NCBI GenBank assembly: GCA_017979445.1
Contig: CM030706.1
Span: 15,114,967-15,178,966, forward strand
Direction: 5' to 3'
DNA: 64,000 nucleotides
From: Akebia trifoliata
Taxonomy: Eukaryota; Streptophyta; Magnoliopsida; Ranunculales; Lardizabalaceae
A program made the translations under genes and the position numbers. The notes under the pieces are model-generated. The model was not told the DNA's origin, did no database searches, and saw only the letters and a list, made by a program, of their open reading frames with translations. Position 1 is the first letter of the stretch. Each line of letters starts with the position of its first letter. This document shows, in pieces, positions 57,458 through 64,000 of this stretch.

Positions 57458-59187
57458 TAAAAGCGTCCTCGATCCGCGGGGTGCGCGGATCCGCTTTTGA
57501 CCCTTGAGGTTTGGGAGTCGCCACCTAGTTATTACGGTCTAGGAATCGATCAATGACTCTAAACAGATAAAGAACTAATCTAGAACAGAAAAAAAAAACT
57601 GAATTCGAGGATCACATTACGGGGTTGGAAGGTGTTAGGCACCAATCCCGCTGGGCCAAAGCCGGTCTCTACTAATTTTTCAAATAAGTTACATTGCTAA
57701 AAAAACCTAGATAATAAATAAAAAAAAGTAAGAAATTATACATTTCCGATAGCAAAGACCTTGTTCCCTCAGATCCGACAAAAACTACTCCTTGTACCAT
57801 ATTCCTTGCTTCGTTTTGTCTCCAGATTTGATTTCTGATCTCCGAGGCAAGGTATCTCTTTTTTTTTATCTGGATTCTTCGAGTTTGTTATGGGTTTTGG
57901 GGTGTTTTCGAAGGACTTTTAGGTGTTTTCTAGGCTAAAATCGAAGAAGGGATGTTAGGTAAGGAGTTGGGACTCCAAAACTAGGGTTTATGGGAGACTA
58001 GAGGGGTTTTTAAACCTACTTCTCTTAGGGTTTATGATTTGATACGAAAATAGGGTGTGAGGACCCATATTTATAGATTTTTTTAAAGGTTGATTTAGAT
58101 AGCATTAGTATTTGATTAGAATTCTTTTAGTTAGAGTTGTATTTTAGTTAGAATTGTTTTAGGTAGAGTTGTGTTTTAATTAGAATTGTTTTAGGTAGAG
58201 TTGTATTTTAGTTAGAACTCTATTAAATAGAGTTATTATTTAATTAGAACTCAATTAGGGTTTTGACTTTTGATTGACTTTTAATATTTTGACTTTAGTC
58301 TTAATTGATTGATTTTTAATATCTTGACTTTAGTCTTGCTTAATTGACTTTAATTTTGACTTTAGTCTCACTTAATTGACTTTAATACCTTGACCTTAGT
58401 CTTGCTTGATTGACTTTAAATTTTTGGAGAACCCCCCTTTATTATATCTTTAATTCTTTGGACCACCAAATGGAGGGGTCTTTAACGAAATATCTCACGA
58501 ACCCTCAATAATTTTTCATGAGAGCCCGATTGATCGATTTTTTTTGTTTAAATTTTTAAAATAATTTCATTAATGTTTCACTTTAATTATTTAATGTTTT
58601 ATTTATTAATTATGAAAATTGTGAAATTATCGTTTTGCCCCCGGAGAGGACTTTTCAAGTTTTAAGTCGGTTTTTAATGTTCTAGGATGTTTTAGAATCG
58701 ATTTTTCGTAAGGAATTCAATGAAAATATTGGTTTGTGTCATTTATGAAATTTTTTGTGTGAAATGATCATGAACTTTATGAGGGGCATTTTCGTAATTT
58801 TGTCAAATTCTATGAAAATTGGCAAAATGATTTATTTGATTTCGATTTGTTGTTTTATGTGTTCGAAAGGGTTTTTCTAATCGTAACGTAGGCTCTATGG
58901 ATATTTTAAGGTTAGGGGTATTTTGATAATTTGATCATTTTTTAGTGATTTTTATCGTGAAACTTCTTTTTGGGTCTGCAAGATGATGATTTTTATGTTT
59001 CTGGAGTCGTATTTTCCTAGTATAGCGTGGTTTCTAAGGTTTTGTCAGTTCGAGATACCTCATCCGGATTTCTGATACATTTCTTGTAACAAAATAAAGC
59101 AATGGAATAAACATCCATCATTGGGAATCATTGCGATCGAGTTGACGAGTTGATTAATCAAGCGAGTGCAAAAATGAGGTGTCTACA
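57458..59187 (-). repeat. 5' LTR of element B
   Basis: 1730 bp, homologous to element A's LTRs over its whole length but clearly diverged, and with only one copy of the 186-bp segment (around 58613-58800). The inner end shows TA in place of TG. It ends GGTGTCTACA at 59187, where the gag-pol region at its right is interrupted. The perfect inverted repeat GATCCGCG/CGCGGATC is at 57471-57491. Confidence 0.85.
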
Positions 59188-59729
59188 GGTTTGTCGTTCT
59201 TTCCTTGACGCTTCAACTGGGAATTCTTGTTTTCCAATACTTTCTAGATGTCAGTGTACTATGGCTTTCCGTCAGGCAGTTGAGCAGCGATGTCGACCTG
59301 ATGGCAATAAGTAGGTTTATCCTTGATTTCGACAGTGATGGGCCTTAGTTCCATGCCTAAAGGCAAATGGATCATCGAAGACAGAGTAGTCAAAGCGTCA
59401 GCGAATCTGTTCTCTTCCCTTGACAGATATTGGAACAAGATTACTTTGAACTTCCTTACTAAATTTAGCAGATACTCGTGATAGGGTTTCAGTTTCACAT
59501 CTTTAGTTTTCCATTCTTCCAACGATTGATGTATAACCAAGGCTGAATCTCCAAATACTTCAATTTCTATGATACCCAGATTCAAATCAGCCTCGAACCC
59601 AGCGATATACGCTTCGTATTCAGCTGTATTATTAGTATTGGAGAAAGTTAGCTTAATAACGATCGGGATGTGGTATCCTTCAGAAGAGAGCAAGACTGCC
59701 CCTATTCCAAATCCATTCTGATTTGCCGC
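59188..59729 (-). pseudogene. Element D: second (archaeal-type) RNase H
   Basis: Minus-strand frame with QLYFD, a stop replacing one residue, then NQNGFGIGAVLLSSEG (about 59735-59690). NNTAEYEAYIAGFEADLNLG (59640-59580), EVFGDSALVIHQ and REENRFADALTTL follow. This is the additional RNase H placed after the normal RT-RNase H that defines the Tat lineage (Ogre/Retand). It is in the same frame as the upstream RNase H and RT. Integrase would come next but is cut at 59187 by element B's LTR. Confidence 0.85.
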
Positions 59730-60590
59730 TCAATCAAAGTATAACTGCCATACTCTATCTCGCAATTCTTCTTCAAGGTTCATGATATTTTCATCTGGGA
59801 CTTGATCGATAGGTCTTGTTCCTTCTGTCACTGGGTGATCAGCCAAGTATTCTGCTACCGCTCTTCCCTTGATAGATTTCTGCATAACATGCGTAATATC
59901 GAATTTTAATAACAACAACCAACGTGCAGTTCTACCTATCAATGCCGACTTCTCGAAGAGATATTTTAGGAAATTCATCCGAGATAACAGAATGACAGAA
60001 TGAGAGAGCATGTAGTGCCGAAGCCTTTGAGTAGCCCATACTAGTACCAAGCAAGTCTTTTCGATAGCTAAATACTTTCGTTCATACTCTAACATCTTCT
60101 TGCTGATATAGTAGATGGCCCTCTCTTTGTGATTGTCTTTGTCGTACTGTGCCAGCATGCATCCCATAGCTTCTTTCGTGACTGACAAGTAAAGGAGAAG
60201 AGATTCGCCTGGGGTAGGTAGAACCAAAATGAGTGGATTTGATAGATACTCCTTAACTTGGTCAAAAGCTTTTTGGCATTGCTCATTCCATACTGTTGGC
60301 TCGTTTTTCTTGAGAAGCTTGAATATAGGTTCACACACATTGGTGAGCTGAGCGATAAATCTGATGACATACTGAATTCTACCTAAGAACCCCCGAATCT
60401 ATTTTTCAGTCTTAGGAGGTGTCATTTCTTGTATAGCTTTGATTTTTCCAGGGTCTACTTCGATTCCCCTTTGACTGACTACAAATCCAAGTAATTTTCC
60501 AGAAGTTACTCCGAATACGCATTTTTGAGGGTTAAGGCGTAACTGGTATTTTTGGATCCTTGTAATAAACTTCTCTAATGCAGCGATGTA
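59730..60590 (-). pseudogene. Element D: RT connection and first RNase H
   Basis: It continues the RT frame after a TGA near 60597. The thumb has LRLNPQKCVFGV and GFVVSQRGIEVDPGKIKAI (60545-60440). A TAG follows near 60400, then RNase H with QKAFDQVKEYLSNPLIL, ERAIYYISKKMLEYERKYLAIEK and LRHYMLSHSVILLSRMNFLKYL, and the tether KGRAVAEYLADHP (about 59880-59840). The frame is kept; only point nonsense changes break it. Confidence 0.85.
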
Positions 60591-61640
60591 TCCTGATCAT
60601 TCTTTGGATTTCACTATCATGTCATCCACATAGACCTCTACCTCCTTGTGTATCATGTCGTGTAATAAGGTCGTAGCTACTCTCTGATAGGTAGCCCCAG
60701 CGTTCTTCAAACCGAAAGGTATGACTTTGTAGCAAAATATTCTCCATTGCGTGATGAATGATGTCTTTTGCATGTCGCGAGGGTCCATCTTTATCTGGTT
60801 GTACCTTGAAAACCCATCCATAAATGAAAGCATAGCGTGCCCTGTTGTATTATCGACCAATACATCTATGTGAGGCAACGAAAAACTATCTTTTGGACTG
60901 GCCTTATTTAAATCTCTGAAGTCTACGCACATTTTCACTTTCCCATCTTTTTTGGAAATTGGGACTACATTAGCAATCCATTCTGGGTATTCCACCACTT
61001 CCAAGAATCCAGCATTGATATGCTTAGTGACCTCTTCTTTAATCTTCAAAGTCCATTCTGGCTTCATACGTCGGAGTTTCTACTTTACTAGTCAAGCATG
61101 GGGATGCAATGGAATCCGCTGTTGAACGATATCTATACTTACTCCTGGCATGTCCTCATAAGACCACGCGAATACGTCCTTAAACGTTTTGAGCAAATCT
61201 ATTATCCCTTCGCATTCCTCTAGAGATAAGGTGACTCTAATTTGAATTTCTTGAGGATTATCTTTAGTCCCGATATTGACTAGTTCTGTTTCTTCCATTA
61301 CAGGTTGAGCCCGACGTGCATCTTCTTGTTCAAGTAGTTTAATTACTTCGATAGGAGTTTCTTCATCAGAAGATTCGTCCTTCGAAGTCAGATTATCAGT
61401 TAAATCATTATAGCACTCGGGGTAATCAGAAACTTTTTCTATTTCATTAAAAATAGATGGGGTGACAGGACTTACTGCGGACTCGACAGACTCAACATGA
61501 CTAGACCCGCCATACAACAAAGGACTCATTACATGGTAATTGGAAAGAGACCCGACTGCGGGTTTGATTACAGATTGTGGGTTTTGAACACCACTCTTGA
61601 CTGATAGGACTGACACATTTCCTTCTTCGATAAACATCTA
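60590..61640 (-). pseudogene. Element D: reverse transcriptase
   Basis: Ty3/gypsy RT. The pre-RT segment LLKTFKDVFAWSYEDMPGVS is at about 61190-61135, followed by a stop near 61090. Then come KEEVTKHINAGFLEVVEYPE, VVPISKKDGKVKMCVDFRDL, DGFSRYNQIKMDP and the catalytic VYVDDMIVKSK (YVDD at 60621-60632). Spacing is normal for Tat elements. Stops at about 61638 and 61090 interrupt an otherwise continuous frame, so decay is recent and mostly by nonsense mutation. The domain is catalytically complete as sequence but not as a product. Confidence 0.88.
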
Positions 61641-62600
61641 AGCGATATTGAGTGAATCCACGGTTGTTTGCCAATCACCTGCTCCTTCGAATTCTTCAGA
61701 TGCTCTATCTTCTTCCTTGTCAGGCCAACCCATCCCAAAGAAAATCTCAAATCCTGGTTGGTGAGTACCCGTGACGTGGTCGATAAAGGGTTCTGGAAAA
61801 CCACAATAAGGGAAATCTTCTCCTACTTTCACAAAGCACCCATTCAGGGTTTTACGATAAGGCTTCATGTTGATTAGGTCGATGACATGCCCTTGCCTCT
61901 TCGCGTTCACCTTATGTTTTCTTATCTTCCAATATCGGGCCCAGTCTTCCTTGGTAGGTTCATACCCTAATCCGAATGTCCCAACTACTTCTTGAATGGC
62001 TGGTGTAGCTTTGATCCCCTGTTGTCTACAACTCAAACCCATGCCTGGGAAGAATCTCATGCTTTTGAACATGCTGGCCACACAACAGCTAAATGTATTA
62101 TCGATAGGTACCAGTTCTTTCGCAGAATCGTCCCACTGAACAACATGAATATTTTCAAATTCAAACCCGTTGAGTTGTATTTCTTTTTCTTTGGTTGAAT
62201 TTCAAGCAGCGACTTATCCTTGGTTTCTATTTCGTTCACAATCCCCATAATTTCGGCATTCCCATGAAATGTGATCACCAAACCGTCCTTGATGAATTTA
62301 ATCTTCTGATGCAAAGTAGAAGGTACGACCTTGATCTGATGCAGCCACGGTCTCCCTAGTAATAGGTTGAAGGATGACTGAATATCCAAGACTTGAAATT
62401 CCACAGGTAAGTCTACTATACCCGTGGATATTCGTAGCTGAAAAGTCCCTAGTACATCCCTTTTCGTATTATCATAAGCTCTGACGCCTTGGCTAGTTGG
62501 TTTGAAGTCGTCTGTCTTGAACTTGAGGCAAGTCGCGGTCTTCAGAAGGTAGACATTTCATGCACTTCCATTATCTACCAAGACTAGAGGGACTTTTATT
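61638..62600 (-). pseudogene. Element D: aspartic protease and linker
   Basis: The protease active site VLVDNGSA is at 62578-62561, followed at once by an in-frame TGA, then DLPVEFQVLDIQSSFNLLLG and RPWLHQIKVVPSTLHQKIKF (to about 62300). Near 62060-62080 the frame shifts. In the new frame the linker begins SMRFFPGMGLSCRQQG, the conserved segment between protease and RT in this lineage, and continues into RT. DNGSA with an Asn replaces the more common DTGA/DSGA, as is usual for Tat-type proteases. Confidence 0.85.
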
Positions 62601-64000
62601 CCATTGCAGTCAATTGTAATATGTAACGACTTTGTGTGGCTTGGCTCTTCTTTTGGGAGATCTGAATCTGAGAAGGACAGACTATTTTCAGCATGGGTTG
62701 CCCCTACTATACTGGCTAGTTGATCCGGAGTTGTGTCGAGGGAAACTTGGGCTGTGCTTAATGCTTTGAGAACAACTTCCCTATGAGCTGTGGAGGCCAT
62801 GAGCAAACCCCAAATTGAAATGTTGGCGCCTGTCTTTTTTAACTGTTTGATCACAACATCATCATCTTCAATGATTTTTTGGATGGGGTCTACTTTTTCC
62901 TTCCTTGCCAAGGCCGCTGGATTGTCAACGCTGAGTTCTGGTGGCTTAAAGACTTTCCCTCCCCGTGTCATGTGCTTGACTTCATCACAAGAGAGTGGAA
63001 ATGGCTCGTCTTCTTCGGCCAATAGGTAAGGATCTTCATATGTTACAGAGAATGGGCTTTTCGAGATCATTTGTGCCAAGAGGTAGCTGGTATATGATGG
63101 GCTATCATAACGAGGTAGAGATAGACAGTATGATTCATCTTCAGTTAGATCAAATGGTTCATGGCTTGTAGCATAGACTTCATCAGTGAAAGCTATTCCA
63201 ACAAGAGGATAACTGGGCGGTTTGGCGTAGATTGGATGGATGAGAGAAGCTGGGTCGAATGATAGTTGGGTGTTGGAGACCATATTCAATGTTGGCGGAG
63301 GTTGATAGGCAGGTAGTGGATTGGTAGTGACATTTGGCTGTGTTGGGGTAGGAATGATGACTTTTTTTATCATCAATGAGATTTTGGATGGCATGACGGA
63401 GAGAGATGCAACGATCAGTATGATGACGAGGGCTTTGATGGAATTCGAAAAAGACGTTAGGGTTATGTGAAGTTGGTAGGGGGTTTGGCAGAGGTCGAGG
63501 CTGGAGAGGGGTGAGGAGCCCTTTTTCAATAGTTTCTGAAAGGCTACAGTGAGGGTTATCCTTAGATTTGTGAACTGTCGAGGGGGGGCTCTACCCGAAT
63601 TTGCCTGATTATTTGTTCGAGCTGGGGGTTGAACTGGGGTGGTGGAAGTGTTGGCTATATAGGCATGATTGATGTTGGGTTTGGAATTAGTGAAGAATTT
63701 TTTGGCAGAAGAGTTGGAAAGGATCCTAGAGGCAAAGGCATCCTCAAGTTGGCTTCCAGCTTGTAACAGGGATTCGAATGTGGGGAGATACTGGGCAACT
63801 AAATGCTGAGCATACCCCTGCGAAAGGTTTTTCAAGATGATTGCCACTTGTTCCTTTTCTGATGGTCTATCCCACATCTGTGCAGCCTTAGCCCTCCAAC
63901 GACTAATAAAATCGATAAATATTTCCCCATTCTTCTACTTAGTGGATTCCAAATCCCTTCGAGAAGTTTCGATTTCAATGTTGTACTTGTACTGGTGCCA
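62600..64000 (-). pseudogene. Element D: gag (truncated by window edge)
   Basis: Minus-strand gag of a Tat-type element. At 64000-63880 there is WHQYKYNIEIETSRRDLEST, a stop, then FIDFISRWRAKAAQM. The long open part (63877-62558) starts with RPSEKEQVAIILKNLSQGYA and LLQAGSQLEDAFASRI. A Pro/Thr-rich middle (PVQPPARTNNQANSGRAPPR) and an acidic region (YEDPYLLAEEDEPFPLS) lead into PVRMTRGG-like text (HMTRGGKVFKPPE) and protease. A frameshift is likely in 63540-63350, where the text loses similarity. The N-terminus and the LTR lie beyond the window. Confidence 0.8.

Noticed and set aside
49652..59192. Target-site duplication for element B
   Set aside because: The bases outside the two LTR ends (CCTTC and GGTTT) do not match.
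62790..63029. 79-codon plus-strand ORF
   Set aside because: Antisense to the gag frame of element D.
1..64000. tRNA and rRNA genes
   Set aside because: GTTCGA-type words were checked (for example within the esterase at 4847 and the LTR at 16965) but lie in coding or LTR contexts without cloverleaf partners. No rRNA-like conserved blocks were seen.

Overview
This window looks like nuclear DNA from a flowering plant, probably a eudicot. It is AT-rich, has almost no host coding sequence, and is packed with plant retroelements (Ty1/copia, Athila and Tat/Ogre-type Ty3/gypsy), a Mutator-like transposase relic and foldback/MITE elements. The species cannot be determined from the sequence. No rRNA, tRNA or CRISPR array was seen.

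Layout. 1-3.6 kb: old repeat remnants (a possible gypsy LTR end with a primer-binding site, a 67-bp minisatellite, an isolated copia-type LTR). 3.9-5.1 kb: the only recognisable host gene, an intronless class-I carboxylesterase (CXE17-like) with a G-box and TATA box. A one-base frameshift near its 3' end puts the catalytic His out of frame. 5.5-9.4 kb: a cluster of inverted-repeat DNA, comprising a MITE-like element, a long hairpin, two related foldback elements built from palindromic units, and a GATCTT low-complexity tract. 9.4-11.4 kb: a heavily decayed MULE transposase on the minus strand. 11.4-15 kb: mostly anonymous repeats and a second copy of the copia-type LTR.

15-64 kb is a nested stack of LTR retrotransposons, almost all on the minus strand. 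In order: a Tat-type LTR fragment; a Sirevirus-like copia (RT/RNaseH plus a post-pol ORF); a very long gypsy LTR that appears to be split by two younger insertions; an Athila relic; a plus-strand copia relic; a 4-kb Tat-type LTR; a gutted Tat-type element; and an Ogre/Retand-type gag-pol region running off the right edge. The two younger insertions have target-site duplications. One is Tat/Ogre-type element A (23551-36427, TSD GTGCC), with two nearly identical 1.96-kb LTRs. The other is copia F (37860-42692, TSD AAAGA).

Functionally these are decayed or non-autonomous elements. Element A keeps LTRs, PBS, PPT, a Tat-specific ORF1 and a stump of pol, but has no reverse transcriptase core, so a recent insertion implies help in trans. 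The most unusual signal is in its 3' untranslated region: about thirty 34-bp units, each holding a small hairpin, in two sub-families whose stems differ by paired compensating changes. Element B appears to be a further deletion product of the same family, cut within that array.
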